Below, piece by piece: positions 18,397 through 28,192 of a stretch of DNA of 35,663 nt (the first letter of the stretch is position 1; each line of letters starts with the position of its first letter). Where the stretch lies: assembly GCA_015295905.1 (NCBI GenBank), contig DVEB01000142.1:1-35663 (forward strand), in the 5' to 3' direction. The DNA comes from Synechococcales cyanobacterium M55_K2018_004. Lineage in GTDB: Bacteria > Cyanobacteriota > Cyanobacteriia > Elainellales > Elainellaceae. Both the position numbers and the translations under genes were made by a program. The notes beneath the pieces are model-generated. The model ran no database searches. It saw only the letters and a program-made list of their open reading frames with translations, and was not told the origin of the DNA.

Positions 18397-21387
18397 TTAG
18401 CCAATGCCATTGGCGGCTGCAGCATCTTCCTCGTCAACCGGGCGAATGATGGGGGTCGATTCAAGCGTCTGGGGTTGAAAAATTCCTTCCAAGGCTCGTT
18501 CTAGGGTTTCTGCCATGATGATGCGGTTGCCATAGGCAACGATTACCCGGGCCAGCGTTGGTAATTGATTCTGTTCTGCCACCAAGTAAAGCGGCTCCAC
18601 GTAGAGCAGCGACTCCTCGATGGGAATCACCAGCAAGTTGCCTTGGATCACCTGCGAACCTCGACGGTTCCACAAAGAAATTTGCTGTGAAATCACAGGG
18701 TCTTGATTAATACGGGCCTCCAACTGTTCGGGGCCAAACACAAGCTCCTGTTTCGGAAATCGGTAGAGCAGCACCTTGCCATAATTCTCACCATCGGAAC
18801 GAGCAGACATCCAAGCAATCAGGTTAGTCCGCTGGTTGGGAGTAAAGGGCAGGAACAGCAAGAACTCTTCAACTGACCCTGCTGGTAGCTTCATGATCAG
18901 GTAGTAGGGACGGACAGGTTGAGTCTTGCCACCATAGACCTCGTTGGGGGCACGCCACTGGTCTTCGCGGTTATAAAAGACCTGGGGTTCCGTCATGTGA
19001 TAGACCATCAGTTGGTTCGACTGGACACTGTAAAAATCTTCCGGGTAGCGGATGTGGCGTTGCAGGGCCAGCGGCATGTGCGCAAACGGATGGAACAGGT
19101 CTGGAAAAATGCGACTCCAAGACTGAATAATCGGGTCTTCGGGGTCAGCCACATAGAAGGCAACATGGCCGTTGTAGGCATCCACCACAACTTTGACGGA
19201 ATTACGGATGTAGTTGAAATCGTTCTCTCCAGGATCAGAGTAGGGGTAGCGATCGCTCGTGGTGTAGGCATCAATCATCCAGTACAGGTGGCTGGGGCTG
19301 GGGGTTGTTCCCGCAGGAGCGGCACTGTAGAAGTTGCTCACCAGCGGTTGGTTGCCGATATCCACCACCACCAAATAGGGGTTGCGATCATAGCGCAGGA
19401 AAGGGGCGATCGCTTCTACCCGTTCCTGGATCTGGCGGCGAAACAGCAGCCGACTCTGGGGCGTTAGATCCTCGCTCAGTACCATCCGCCAGTCCAGCAG
19501 ATGGCGAGCAAACAGCAAGCGAGCCGCCCAGTTGCCAATGCCGATCCCCCCCCAACCATCGTAGGAGTTGTAGACGTTATCACTGCCGCTGGGGAAGTCG
19601 AGTTCGCGCACGCGCGTCTGGGTAATTACATGATTGGTGGTGATCTCACCGTAATAGATGCGGGGACTACCGATTGGGATGGTGTTGCGAATGCGGGGAT
19701 CGCTGACGGTCTGTCCAATCCCCCGGATAAAGTAGTCGGGCAGCCCCCCCTCTGCGGCTGTATTCACCGGACTCATGGTGAAGCCGTAGCCGTGGGTATA
19801 GATCAGGTGGCGGTTTTGCCAAGTCTGAGCGTCGGCAGGGACGGAGTTGTAGTCCAACTCGCGGGCGGCAATCAGGATCTGGCGCTGGGCCAGGGTGTTG
19901 TCGTCGCTGGGCAATAGGTAGCGATCAACATCGGCTCCCGGAAATTCGTAGTAGGGGCGAATGCGCTCAAGCTGACGGTTGGTTTCGAGCAGGGGTTCGG
20001 TTGCCCAGAGACGAATATTCGTCACAGTGGCGCTGTTGTTCTGCAGGTCGGCCTGCGTCAGATTGCCCTGGGGAGTGAAGTTGTCTACCTGGATGTTTTC
20101 AAGCGCAAAGCCTCGCCGCGTCAGAGCGATCGTGCGATCGAGGAAGGGCGTCTCTAATTCCAGTTCAGTCGGTTGCACTATAAACAACTGCATCGCTGTT
20201 GGCACGGCTACGGTCAAGAGCGGGATCAGCGCCAAGTAGCCCAGCAGCATCCAGGCCAAGCGGTTGTGGGCCAAATCTTTGACCGGGGCAGGAGGAGTGG
20301 CCTCGCGGGCAGTTAAGCTGGGGGGGTAGGCAATCGGCGGCGGTGGAAGTTGAGGCCGAAACAGCGGGATCACCGCCCGACCAAGTAGCAGCAAACAGAT
20401 CACCAACGCCAGGAGACTGAGCAGCGTGTAGGCCGGCAAGCGGGCATACACATCGGTATAGCTCGCCCCAAAGCTGACCCCCTGTCTGGAGTAGAGCAGC
20501 ATCACCCGGTCGAGCCAATAACTGAGCGCAACGGTTCCCATAAAACTACTGCCCAGGCCATACAGGTGGCGCACCTGGGTGTGGGTGAAACCAGGAAATT
20601 TGCCGTTGCTGAGGCTGTTATTTGCCAATAGGTAGATCAGCGCCGTCCCTAACAAAGCCAGCGTCGTTAACCCCAGCAGCCAATAGACCAGCAACTCCCA
20701 CAGGGGGAGTTGAAAGATATAGAACTCCAGGTTGATCCCAAACAGCGGGTCAGCCTGGTCAAAGCGTGTGGGCTGCTGGGCCAGCAGCACTGTTGCCCAG
20801 TGTTCCGAGACGACGAGCGCAAAGCCCAGGCTGACCAGCAGCCCAATCACCGGCAACACTAGACGGGGGAAAACGAGCAGCACGATCGCCCCTGCTAGCA
20901 GCACAATCCACTGCCAAGGCTGAGATGAGGCCTGTTGACCCAGTTTCCAGAAGGTCTGCCAACTGAGTTTAACCGGCAGTTGCTCCACAGGGTTGTCTAG
21001 GTTCAAGGGGGAATGCCAATAGTCAATGGCGATCGCCCCGTGGTGCAGCAAAACAGCAAAAATCATCAGTGCCATCCCTAGGGTGAGGGGCATCAGCAGC
21101 CGAAACCGCATCCCCCCCTGCAAGGCACTTTGTTCTCTGGGGGCATCTCGCAGGTAACGATGGGCAATCGATTGGTTGCCCCACACCATCGCCAGACTAA
21201 TGGTAAACACGGTCGCCCCCAAAAATCCTTGGGTCTGGAACCGCTTCCAGAACACTGAAAGATAGCCCAGTTCGCGAAACCACAGGCCCTCAGCAACTAG
21301 GTAAGCGAGCACATCCAGAAGAAAAAGGCTTGCCACCAGTAACAGCAGCATCCAAAGCCGACGACGGGTGGGGAGCGAATGATTCAT
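18397..21387 (-). CDS. UPF0182 family (COG1615) large membrane protein
   Basis: This 996-residue protein has about seven hydrophobic segments in its first 400 residues (the first is LLLLVASLFLLDVLAYLVAEG). A large domain of roughly 550 residues follows, probably extracytoplasmic, with the family blocks FTPQGNLTQADLQNN, PADAQTWQNRHLIYTHGYG, GRIYYGE-like PRIYYGEITTNHV, and IQSWSRIFPDLFHPFAHMP. These are typical of UPF0182, a family of unknown function widespread in cyanobacteria and actinobacteria. The start codon at 21387 follows AGAGG at about eight bases. It is flanked by clpB and trpG on the same strand, with spacers of 325 and 56 bp to the nearest possible coding ends. No catalytic motif is known for the family. 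Confidence 0.9.
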   Translation of the reverse strand: MNHSLPTRRRLWMLLLLVASLFLLDVLAYLVAEGLWFRELGYLSVFWKRFQTQGFLGATVFTISLAMVWGNQSIAHRYLRDAPREQSALQGGMRFRLLMPLTLGMALMIFAVLLHHGAIAIDYWHSPLNLDNPVEQLPVKLSWQTFWKLGQQASSQPWQWIVLLAGAIVLLVFPRLVLPVIGLLVSLGFALVVSEHWATVLLAQQPTRFDQADPLFGINLEFYIFQLPLWELLVYWLLGLTTLALLGTALIYLLANNSLSNGKFPGFTHTQVRHLYGLGSSFMGTVALSYWLDRVMLLYSRQGVSFGASYTDVYARLPAYTLLSLLALVICLLLLGRAVIPLFRPQLPPPPIAYPPSLTAREATPPAPVKDLAHNRLAWMLLGYLALIPLLTVAVPTAMQLFIVQPTELELETPFLDRTIALTRRGFALENIQVDNFTPQGNLTQADLQNNSATVTNIRLWATEPLLETNRQLERIRPYYEFPGADVDRYLLPSDDNTLAQRQILIAARELDYNSVPADAQTWQNRHLIYTHGYGFTMSPVNTAAEGGLPDYFIRGIGQTVSDPRIRNTIPIGSPRIYYGEITTNHVITQTRVRELDFPSGSDNVYNSYDGWGGIGIGNWAARLLFARHLLDWRMVLSEDLTPQSRLLFRRQIQERVEAIAPFLRYDRNPYLVVVDIGNQPLVSNFYSAAPAGTTPSPSHLYWMIDAYTTSDRYPYSDPGENDFNYIRNSVKVVVDAYNGHVAFYVADPEDPIIQSWSRIFPDLFHPFAHMPLALQRHIRYPEDFYSVQSNQLMVYHMTEPQVFYNREDQWRAPNEVYGGKTQPVRPYYLIMKLPAGSVEEFLLFLPFTPNQRTNLIAWMSARSDGENYGKVLLYRFPKQELVFGPEQLEARINQDPVISQQISLWNRRGSQVIQGNLLVIPIEESLLYVEPLYLVAEQNQLPTLARVIVAYGNRIIMAETLERALEGIFQPQTLESTPIIRPVDEEDAAAANGIG

Positions 21388-21443
21388 CGGTGTGACCTCT
21401 GGACGTAGAGCGCCATCTGATGCCTGACTGGGGGGCTAGTATG

Positions 21444-22052
21444 TCAAGCGGAAGGATGACTCAAGGGGAGCGATCGCAAAAAATTCCTCAACAATTGCTT
21501 GCCTTCCCCGGTGAGAATACTCTCGGGGTGAAACTGCACCCCCTGAATGTGGGGATACTCGCGGTGACGCACCCCCATAATGGTGCCGTCTTCTACCCAG
21601 GCCGTAATTTCTAGCACAGGCGGGCAAGTCTCCCGGTCGATCACCAGGCTGTGGTAGCGAGTTGCGGTCATGGGGCTGGCGATCCCCTCAAACACCCCCA
21701 CCCCCTTATGCTCGATCGGTGAAGTCTTACCGTGCATCAGTTCTGCTGCGCTGGTGATGGTGGCACCGAACACCAGGCCAATTCCCTGATGCCCCAGACA
21801 CACACCCAGGATGGGTAGAGTCGGCCCCAGCTCTCGGATCACATCCGGCGAAATCCCGGCATCTTCAGGCCGACCGGGGCCGGGAGAGATGACAATGGCA
21901 TCGGGCTTGAGCTGACGGATCTGCTCCAGTGTGATCTGGTCGTTGCGGTAGACCTGCACCGTTGCAGCGACAGGCAGTTCTGCTCCGAGTTCTCCCAGGT
22001 ATTGCACCAGGTTGTAGGTAAAGCTGTCGTAGTTATCAATTACCAAAATCAT
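21444..22052 (-). CDS. trpG: Anthranilate/aminodeoxychorismate synthase glutamine amidotransferase subunit
   Basis: This is the class I glutaminase subunit that supplies ammonia to chorismate-using synthases, giving anthranilate for tryptophan or aminodeoxychorismate for folate. From ATG 22052 it is 202 residues starting [20 protein letters not shown]. The triad motifs are complete: nucleophile Cys85 in [10 protein letters not shown], and His-Glu in [13 protein letters not shown] near the end. The oxyanion strand [13 protein letters not shown] is also present. The TrpG and PabA names are not separable from sequence, and in many bacteria one subunit serves both. An upstream frame extension of 14 residues is not family-like. 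It lies 85 bp downstream of dgkA, same strand. Confidence 0.93.
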   Translation of the reverse strand: MILVIDNYDSFTYNLVQYLGELGAELPVAATVQVYRNDQITLEQIRQLKPDAIVISPGPGRPEDAGISPDVIRELGPTLPILGVCLGHQGIGLVFGATITSAAELMHGKTSPIEHKGVGVFEGIASPMTATRYHSLVIDRETCPPVLEITAWVEDGTIMGVRHREYPHIQGVQFHPESILTGEGKQLLRNFLRSLPLSHPSA

Positions 22053-22137
22053 GGGGCAAACCGAGAGAGCACAACAGATTTCTCCCTCAAACATACCCCA
22101 TTGTTCAATGCTATGGCATGGATCTCTGGCCTGACTG

Positions 22138-22587
22138 CTAGAGCAAGTTGAGGCGCGTCAGCAGGGCAGGCAGGAGCAGCGAACCAGCCACCAGGACGGA
22201 GGCGATCGCCGCTACCAGCACGGCTCCTGCGGCACAGTCCTTTGCTACTTTGGCAAGTTCGTGGTAAGTCTGCTTCACAGTCAAGTCAACGACTGATTCC
22301 AGGGCTGTGTTGAGCAGTTCCATCGCCAGAACAAAGCCACTAGTCAGGCTGATGATGGCTATTTCAACGCGCGTCAAGTTGAGGAACAGGGCTAGGGCGA
22401 TCGCCAGTGTACCCACTACAACATGAATCCGAAAGTTGCGCTGAGTCCGGAAGGTGTAGATCAACCCGGCCCAAGCATAACGAAAACTGACAAACAAGCT
22501 AGGAGCGACTTTCCAGGCCAATTCGCGGTTTGGTTTGACCCATTTCATCGCGGGGGGCGGGGTCTTGGCGGAGAGTTCTTGTGTCAT
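22138..22587 (-). CDS. dgkA: Diacylglycerol/undecaprenol kinase family protein
   Basis: A small integral membrane lipid kinase that phosphorylates diacylglycerol or undecaprenol, recycling lipid carriers. The 149-residue protein has a soluble N-terminus of about 45 residues (rich in Pro and Lys), then [22 protein letters not shown] and three membrane helices. The signature Glu-x-x-Asn-Thr-Ala sits in [16 protein letters not shown], followed by [19 protein letters not shown]. Lipid specificity is not decided by these motifs. It sits between trpG and a 491-bp spacer that separates it from ybeY. Confidence 0.93.
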   Translation of the reverse strand: MTQELSAKTPPPAMKWVKPNRELAWKVAPSLFVSFRYAWAGLIYTFRTQRNFRIHVVVGTLAIALALFLNLTRVEIAIISLTSGFVLAMELLNTALESVVDLTVKQTYHELAKVAKDCAAGAVLVAAIASVLVAGSLLLPALLTRLNLL

Positions 22588-23078
22588 ATCACACCACAGA
22601 TTTTGAGGGTAAGGGCGATCGCCAAGAACAGTGTATCGAGAGAATTCCTGTTCGTTTTGATGCCTCTAATTGTCTTTCCAAAAGATTCATCAACCGATCG
22701 GCAAGGGATAAACTTTCCTTACATCGATTTGAGGAATGCCCCGGGAAAGCGCTTCAGCGGGAATGGTTACTTTTTATGAGTTACTTTTTATAGGTTATAA
22801 GCGGTTTTCATAGTGATGAGAGACAAGCACGCAGTGCAAGCTCCTGCTGGTTAAGGGATTGAGTGATGTGGCCCGTGACCACGCCACCGCAAGCAGCTAT
22901 AAGCGGGCAAGTACTGGCTTACAGAGGATGACTGCACAGCGTCACTGCGGCAAACAGCGATCCAGCCCCGTATTTGATCCAGTTATTTGATCTAGTCCTA
23001 AATAGGGGGAGGGGCTTGAGTCGCTGAAATCGCTGACCTTAAAGTTCCCATTCCTTGATGAAAATGAATGGATATCAA
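22588..23078. other. 491-bp spacer between dgkA and ybeY
   Basis: No protein-coding gene is supported. It contains element III copy b (22796-22906), a 14-base-period tandem duplication GTTACTTTTTAT (22766-22793) and a 13-base-period pair, TATTTGATCCAGT then TATTTGATCTAGT (22971-22996). The promoter of dgkA should lie in its left part, read leftward, but is not obvious. Confidence 0.6.
22796..22906 (+). repeat. Element III (copy b)
   Basis: It aligns with the reverse complement of 290-402. Shared blocks, in order, are AGCGGTTTTCATA, TGATGAGAG, CACG, GCTGGTTAA, TTGAGT, CCGTG and GCAAGCAGC. TATAAGCGG occurs at both ends (22796-22804 and 22898-22906) as a direct repeat, which might reflect insertion. 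It does not code for a protein. Confidence 0.75.
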
Positions 23079-23660
23079 CTAAACGTCACCTGTTGCAGCA
23101 GAATTTGCCATCAAGTCATCATACTTAATACTTACGCCAACAATCTGTAACAAATCTTCTTGCTGATCCAGCATCCGCGTCAAGCTTTCTTCATCGGGGT
23201 GATCCCAACCCAGCAGGTGCAACAATCCGTGAGCTGCAAGCCAGGCCAGTTCTGAGGCAAGTTCGTGGCCGCGTTCCTGCGCCTGTCGTTCGGCGGTTTC
23301 AACTGAAATCACCAGATCTCCTAAGTAAAGTGGCGTCCCTTCAACCAGTTCTTCGGGTTGAGGCAGGTCAGCCTCCAGCGCAGCGAAGGCCAGCACATCG
23401 GTAGGCTGGTCTTGCTGGCGGAACTGGGCATTTAGGCTTTGCATTTCGGCATCGTCAGTGAGTCGCAGGCTCAACTCGTAGGCGCCATTTTTGGAGAGTT
23501 CCGGTTTCAGATAATTGATCCAATGCTGAAACCAGTCCTTCCAGGTGGCGATCGCCACGGCTAAATAACGGGGATCGCTGACTGGCTCTGGCATTTCCTC
23601 GTCTAACGCGATGGCACCTGCCAGCACAGTCACTTCAACATGAACAGGGGATGCGTCCAC
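23079..23660 (-). CDS. ybeY: rRNA maturation endoribonuclease YbeY
   Basis: YbeY is a zinc-dependent endoribonuclease needed for 16S rRNA 3-prime end maturation and ribosome quality control. The metal motif H-G-x-L-H-L-x-G-x-D-H is complete in [17 protein letters not shown]. Upstream blocks are [19 protein letters not shown], then [22 protein letters not shown] and [13 protein letters not shown]. The frame is open from GTG 23675, but AGGAGG at 23672-23667 lies six bases before a second GTG at 23660, so I choose that start (193 residues). The ribosome binding site overlaps the TGA of the DUF3285 gene, showing tight coupling of the two genes. The first 30 residues are weakly conserved. Confidence 0.93.
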   Translation of the reverse strand: MDASPVHVEVTVLAGAIALDEEMPEPVSDPRYLAVAIATWKDWFQHWINYLKPELSKNGAYELSLRLTDDAEMQSLNAQFRQQDQPTDVLAFAALEADLPQPEELVEGTPLYLGDLVISVETAERQAQERGHELASELAWLAAHGLLHLLGWDHPDEESLTRMLDQQEDLLQIVGVSIKYDDLMANSAATGDV

Positions 23661-23666
23661 GACCTT

Positions 23667-23672
23667 CCTCCT
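23667..23672 (-). promoter_or_regulatory. Ribosome binding site that sets the ybeY start
   Basis: On the minus strand AGGAGG is spaced six bases from GTG 23660. The upstream in-frame GTG at 23675 would place this perfect site inside the coding region. The first A of the site is the last base of the preceding gene's TGA. Confidence 0.7.
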
Positions 23673-23920
23673 CACCGCGTCAGATAGGCCAGACCCACCA
23701 GCAACACCAGCAGTCCCAAGGTGGTCAAGGCAAAGTGATAGAGGGAGGTGCCCCGTTTCTTCACCATGTTTCGCATGGCTAACTTGACGTAGCTGGGCGG
23801 GGGTTCGTCCTGAACTGACGTGACTTCAAGTGGAGCAGTGGAAGTTGGGACAGCAGCCTTATCAGGATTAAGGATCGCTTCTGACGCAGCGGTTTCAGTT
23901 GAAGGGATGGGATCGCTCAT
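23672..23920 (-). CDS. Small DUF3285-type single-pass membrane protein
   Basis: From ATG 23920 the product is 82 residues. Residues 1-42 are a Pro/Ser/Thr-rich cytoplasmic stretch. The conserved part starts at [20 protein letters not shown] and ends with one membrane helix, [18 protein letters not shown]. This matches what I recall of DUF3285, a cyanobacterial family of unknown function commonly found next to ybeY. It overlaps ybeY translation signals (its TGA at 23674-23672 abuts the AGGAGG), so the two are one operon. Longer frame starts upstream (23965) add a hydrophobic but unconserved stretch and are less likely. A role in ribosome or membrane assembly cannot be inferred from sequence. 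Confidence 0.75.
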   Translation of the reverse strand: MSDPIPSTETAASEAILNPDKAAVPTSTAPLEVTSVQDEPPPSYVKLAMRNMVKKRGTSLYHFALTTLGLLVLLVGLAYLTR

Positions 23921-24127
23921 AGGAATCGAGGACAGGGAATGGGCCGGTAGGAACTGGATAAACACCAGGAATCCAATCAGGAGGCTGGATTTCTCGTTGT
24001 GTTGTGTGCGGGAATTCAGCGTTCATCACCCAGCTTCCATCAATGTAACAATTTGTTGACAACTTCGTTACACTCTCCACTGGTTTTCGACGATGGAAGG
24101 TCTAGAGCCGCTCATTTTGTCCAACCG

Positions 24128-25339
24128 ATGCCCGACTTTTACCCACCCCGATTGAATCCTGTGTTTGCTCGCCTCTGTCAGAGCCTGGCGCCCTTGGTCG
24201 CGGATGTGGAGTACCGCCTGCGGTTACAGGTAGATACCGCTGATCTGGACCGGTTGGCAGCGCTGCACGACCATCGATTGCTGCTGCTACCCAACCACCC
24301 CAGTCACCACGATTGGCTGGCGGTGTTTTTGCTGTCGGCTCGCCTAGGAGATCTGTTTCATTACTTGGCAGCCTACGAGCAGTTTACTCATCCCACGGGT
24401 TGGCTGTTGCAGGCAATCGGGGCCTACTCGGTCAAGCGGGGCATGGGCGATCGCGCCTCCATTGCCTTCACCCTCGACTTGCTGACCCAGGAACGCTGCC
24501 GCCTAGTGGTTTTCCCAGAAGGGGGCTATTCCTTCCAGAACGATACGGTCATGCCGTTTCGACCAGGGCCAGTCCAACTTGCCTTCCAGGCGATCAACCG
24601 GTTGGTCAAGCAGGGCGCACCTCCCCCCGATTTTTATGCGGTTCCACTCAGCCTCAAGTATCGCTATCGAGGAAATATGCAACCCGCGATCCACGACACG
24701 CTGCTCCGCTTGGAGCGGGCACTGGGGATTCAAGGCCAAGGCGACTGTTATCAGCGGTTGCTAGCGGTGGCCGATTGTGTCCTCGACCAGTTCGAGCAGA
24801 GCTACGGGGTGCCTGTCCAGGCAGTGGTTGAGTCGGCAGGACAAACGTCAGAGCGATCGCCCTCCCCAGACCGCAACGAACGCATCCAGACCATTAAGCG
24901 CCATGTTTTGCAGACCTGTGAGCAGCAGCTTGGCCTCACGCCAGCCCCCCAGGATCCCTTGCGAGAGCGGGTCTACCGCATCCAGAATGCTGTCAATGCC
25001 AGAGCCGATTCCCAGACCGAGGTGGTCGAGACTAGCGAACTCTGGAGCAATGATGCGATTCAAACTGCGGCAGCCCGTCTGCTCAACTTTGATGCCATCT
25101 ACGACGGCTATGTGGCGGCAAACCCTACACCAGAGCGATTTCTGGACACGCTGACGCGCCTAGAACGATCGGTCTTCAGCATCGACCAACCGCCACCGAA
25201 GGGCGATCGCAGGGTCATCATCCGCGTCGGAGACCCCTTAAACCTCAAGGACTTCTTCACTGCCTACACCCAGAACCGCCAGAAAACCCTGAAACAGGTA
25301 ACGGAAACATTGCGCGATCGCGTCCAGGCAAATGTGTAA
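24128..25339 (+). CDS. PlsC-type 1-acyl-sn-glycerol-3-phosphate acyltransferase family protein
   Basis: This glycerolipid acyltransferase-like protein is 403 residues from ATG 24128. The catalytic H-x4-D block reads LLLPNHPSHHDWLAVF. The glycerol-phosphate site is likely VVFPEGGYSFQND, with the Pro-Glu-Gly core conserved. Its C-terminal 200 residues, with VLDQFEQSYGV and LRERVYRIQNAVN, go beyond the usual 230-280 residue length of PlsC proteins. It may therefore belong to a longer cyanobacterial group. No membrane helix is strong. The gene is divergent from the DUF3285-ybeY pair across about 207 bp. Earlier in-frame ATG 23999 gives 43 residues without family features. Acyl donor and exact acceptor are not decided. 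Confidence 0.82.
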   Translation: MPDFYPPRLNPVFARLCQSLAPLVADVEYRLRLQVDTADLDRLAALHDHRLLLLPNHPSHHDWLAVFLLSARLGDLFHYLAAYEQFTHPTGWLLQAIGAYSVKRGMGDRASIAFTLDLLTQERCRLVVFPEGGYSFQNDTVMPFRPGPVQLAFQAINRLVKQGAPPPDFYAVPLSLKYRYRGNMQPAIHDTLLRLERALGIQGQGDCYQRLLAVADCVLDQFEQSYGVPVQAVVESAGQTSERSPSPDRNERIQTIKRHVLQTCEQQLGLTPAPQDPLRERVYRIQNAVNARADSQTEVVETSELWSNDAIQTAAARLLNFDAIYDGYVAANPTPERFLDTLTRLERSVFSIDQPPPKGDRRVIIRVGDPLNLKDFFTAYTQNRQKTLKQVTETLRDRVQANV

Positions 25340-25415
25340 GGCGCGTGCTTAACAGTCCTTGGCACTGACCACAGGCCATTCCTCAGGGAGCAACCATTCT
25401 CCTTTTGGGCTGCCA

Positions 25416-25556
25416 GTGTGGTTTTATGGCGCTACGCGCTCATGATGTCAAACGCGTTTTGTAGGAACCCCCACGGCGCGGGGTTTCCCACAAAACGCTG
25501 TGTCCTCACCTATGCGTATAGCGCTATAACCCGCCTGTGGCGAGCTAAAACCACAC
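25416..25556. repeat. Outer 11-bp inverted repeat enclosing element I copy b
   Basis: GTGTGGTTTTA (25416-25426) and TAAAACCACAC (25546-25556) are perfect inverted repeats on both sides of the element I copy, enlarging the potential cruciform to 141 bp. The other copies lack these flanks. Confidence 0.6.
25425..25528 (+). repeat. Element I (copy b), full length, 104 bp
   Basis: It starts TATGGCGCTACGCGC and ends GCGTATAGCGCTATA, which are imperfect terminal inverted repeats. Inside, GCGTTTTGT...CCCCC (25454-25472) and GGGG...ACAAAACGC (25480-25498) form a stem with two mismatches. It carries GTCCTCACCTATGCG near the right end. Same length as copy c at 32340-32443. Confidence 0.85.
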
Positions 25557-25559
25557 GAG

Positions 25560-25681
25560 CAGTCAGTTCTGGCTAAGAGGGGTTTGGGGCACCGCGTCGG
25601 GCGCGGTGCCCCAAATCCCTTGCTGTTCCGTGCGCGACGCGCACGGAACAGCAAGGGATTCAGCGTATCTCGAATTCACGT
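25560..25681 (-). repeat. Element II (copy b), full length, 122 bp
   Basis: The ends are AGTCAGTTC (from 25561) and CGAATTCACGT (25671-25681), inverted relative to each other. Hairpin B has 14 perfect pairs (25583-25596 with 25602-25615, loop TCGGG), extended by about four more. Hairpin A is a perfect 19-bp stem (25617-25635 with 25639-25657, loop GAC). Bases 25617-25619 (CCC) are claimed by both stems, so the full forms cannot exist together. It lies between the convergent acyltransferase and msrP genes and may end transcription from both sides. Confidence 0.85.
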
Positions 25682-25702
25682 CATTCCCACTAAAGTGGCT
25701 GC

Positions 25703-26677
25703 TCAGGTATACAGATTCGCAACAAATTCGCCGTACCCGTTGTAGGGCAACGTTGGCACTTCTGTAAACGTAAACTCCGAATCTGGCCCAATCAACCGTT
25801 CTCTGGCCTGCGACCAACGGGGATGAGGCACGGTCGGGTCTACGTTGGACTCAAATTTATACTCATTTGCGGCCAGCGTGTTCCAGTAGGTCGCAGGTTG
25901 CCGATCAATAAATTCGATCTTGACGATCGACTTTGCGCCCTTAAACCCATACTTCCAGGGCAACACAGCACGGATGGGGGCACCATGTTGTTTGGGCAGG
26001 GTATGACCGTAAATCCCCACGGCAAAGAAGGCCAGGTCGTTTGCCATTTCCTCAATCCGCAGCCCCTCGGTGTAGGGCCAGGGCAGGAACTGCGAGGGCG
26101 GGAAGCTGGGACCAGGAGTGATCTGGCGATCGTAGAAGGAGGTAAAGCGGACGAATTTTGCCTGGGAGGTTGGTTCCACCTGCTGCATGATTACTTTCAT
26201 GGGAAACCCAATCCAGGGCACCACCATCGACCAAGCTTCGACACAGCGGAAGCGGTAAACGCGTTCCTCTAGGTCAAACTTCAGCAAGTCATCTAGGTCG
26301 TAGGTGCGGGGGTTTTTCACGAGTCCGGTCACTTCAACCTGCCAAGGATGAGTGGGCAATCGCTGTGCCTCATCCCAGATGTGCTTGTTGCTACCAAATT
26401 CGTAGAAGTTATTGTAGGTTGCAGCAACCCGTTCATTGGTCAAGGGGCGATCGCTCACCACGAAGGTGGGGTTGCGGTCAGCAGGTAGTGACACTACGCC
26501 CTGCAGGGGATCTCCCTCGGTGGCTTGCGACTGACACCCCAACAGCGGCAAAGCAGCTCCGGCAATGCTGAACCCCGTGAAGGCCTTGAGAAATTTGCGC
26601 CGATTCAAGAAAGCAGTTTCAGACGTAGCAACCCGTTCGGGTAGTTGCCAAGGTTTTGGCACATGGATAAACGCCAT
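25703..26677 (-). CDS. msrP: Protein-methionine-sulfoxide reductase catalytic subunit MsrP (YedY family)
   Basis: MsrP is a molybdopterin enzyme that repairs oxidised methionine in exported proteins, taking electrons from the membrane partner MsrQ. From ATG 26677 it is 324 residues. A twin-arginine signal is visible: Arg26-Arg27 in FLNRRKFLKAFTGFSIAGA, with a cysteine at 48 (LLGCQ) that could be a lipid site. The molybdenum-ligand Cys145 lies in YRFRCVEAWSMVVPWIGFP. Further blocks are LTFY-like VRFTSFYDRQ and GAPIRAVLPWKYGFKGAKSI. No msrQ gene is adjacent. A longer frame to 26779 adds a segment without signal features. A short 16-base-period tandem duplication (TTTGAAATTGTCC, 26729-26757) lies just upstream. 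Confidence 0.93.
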   Translation of the reverse strand: MAFIHVPKPWQLPERVATSETAFLNRRKFLKAFTGFSIAGAALPLLGCQSQATEGDPLQGVVSLPADRNPTFVVSDRPLTNERVAATYNNFYEFGSNKHIWDEAQRLPTHPWQVEVTGLVKNPRTYDLDDLLKFDLEERVYRFRCVEAWSMVVPWIGFPMKVIMQQVEPTSQAKFVRFTSFYDRQITPGPSFPPSQFLPWPYTEGLRIEEMANDLAFFAVGIYGHTLPKQHGAPIRAVLPWKYGFKGAKSIVKIEFIDRQPATYWNTLAANEYKFESNVDPTVPHPRWSQARERLIGPDSEFTFTEVPTLPYNGYGEFVANLYT

Positions 26678-26841
26678 AATTGCTGGGTCGATGACTTGAA
26701 GAGTCCAGAGATTACTGCACAATACGGGTTTGAAATTGTCCCTTTTTGAAATTGTCCTTAAATTTTTGCCCAGTCCCACTGTATTGGGAATTGGGGAAGG
26801 GACACGATCTGATCTAGTTCTGATCTAATACTGTGTCAAAC

Positions 26842-26882
26842 TCCAAAAACGCGAGGAGCGCTCCCCGCGGGGAACGCTCCTC
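26842..26882 (-). terminator. Factor-independent terminator of psbA
   Basis: On the minus strand, directly downstream of psbA, GAGGAGCG pairs with CGCTCCTC (26853-26860 and 26875-26882) around an inner TCCCC/GGGGA stem with one mismatched pair. The hairpin is followed by GCGTTTTTGG, a T-tract. This is a good intrinsic terminator placed 33 bases after the psbA stop. Confidence 0.75.
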
Positions 26883-26914
26883 AAACCTACCAAACGCTCA
26901 ACACTAAACCACGA

Positions 26915-28096
<1,182 letters not shown>

Positions 28097-28192
28097 GCCC
28101 CTGGTAGGATTTTTTATTTTCCAGTTGCAGCAGTTCTAGAGGACTCAGTCCGGCTACCCAAGGCAAAATTGGGCACCGATAAGGCACCCCTT

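Noticed and set aside
18252-18449. Small plus-strand gene between clpB and UPF0182
   Set aside because: The 65-residue frame overlaps the UPF0182 end, has no ribosome binding site and shows no recognisable features.
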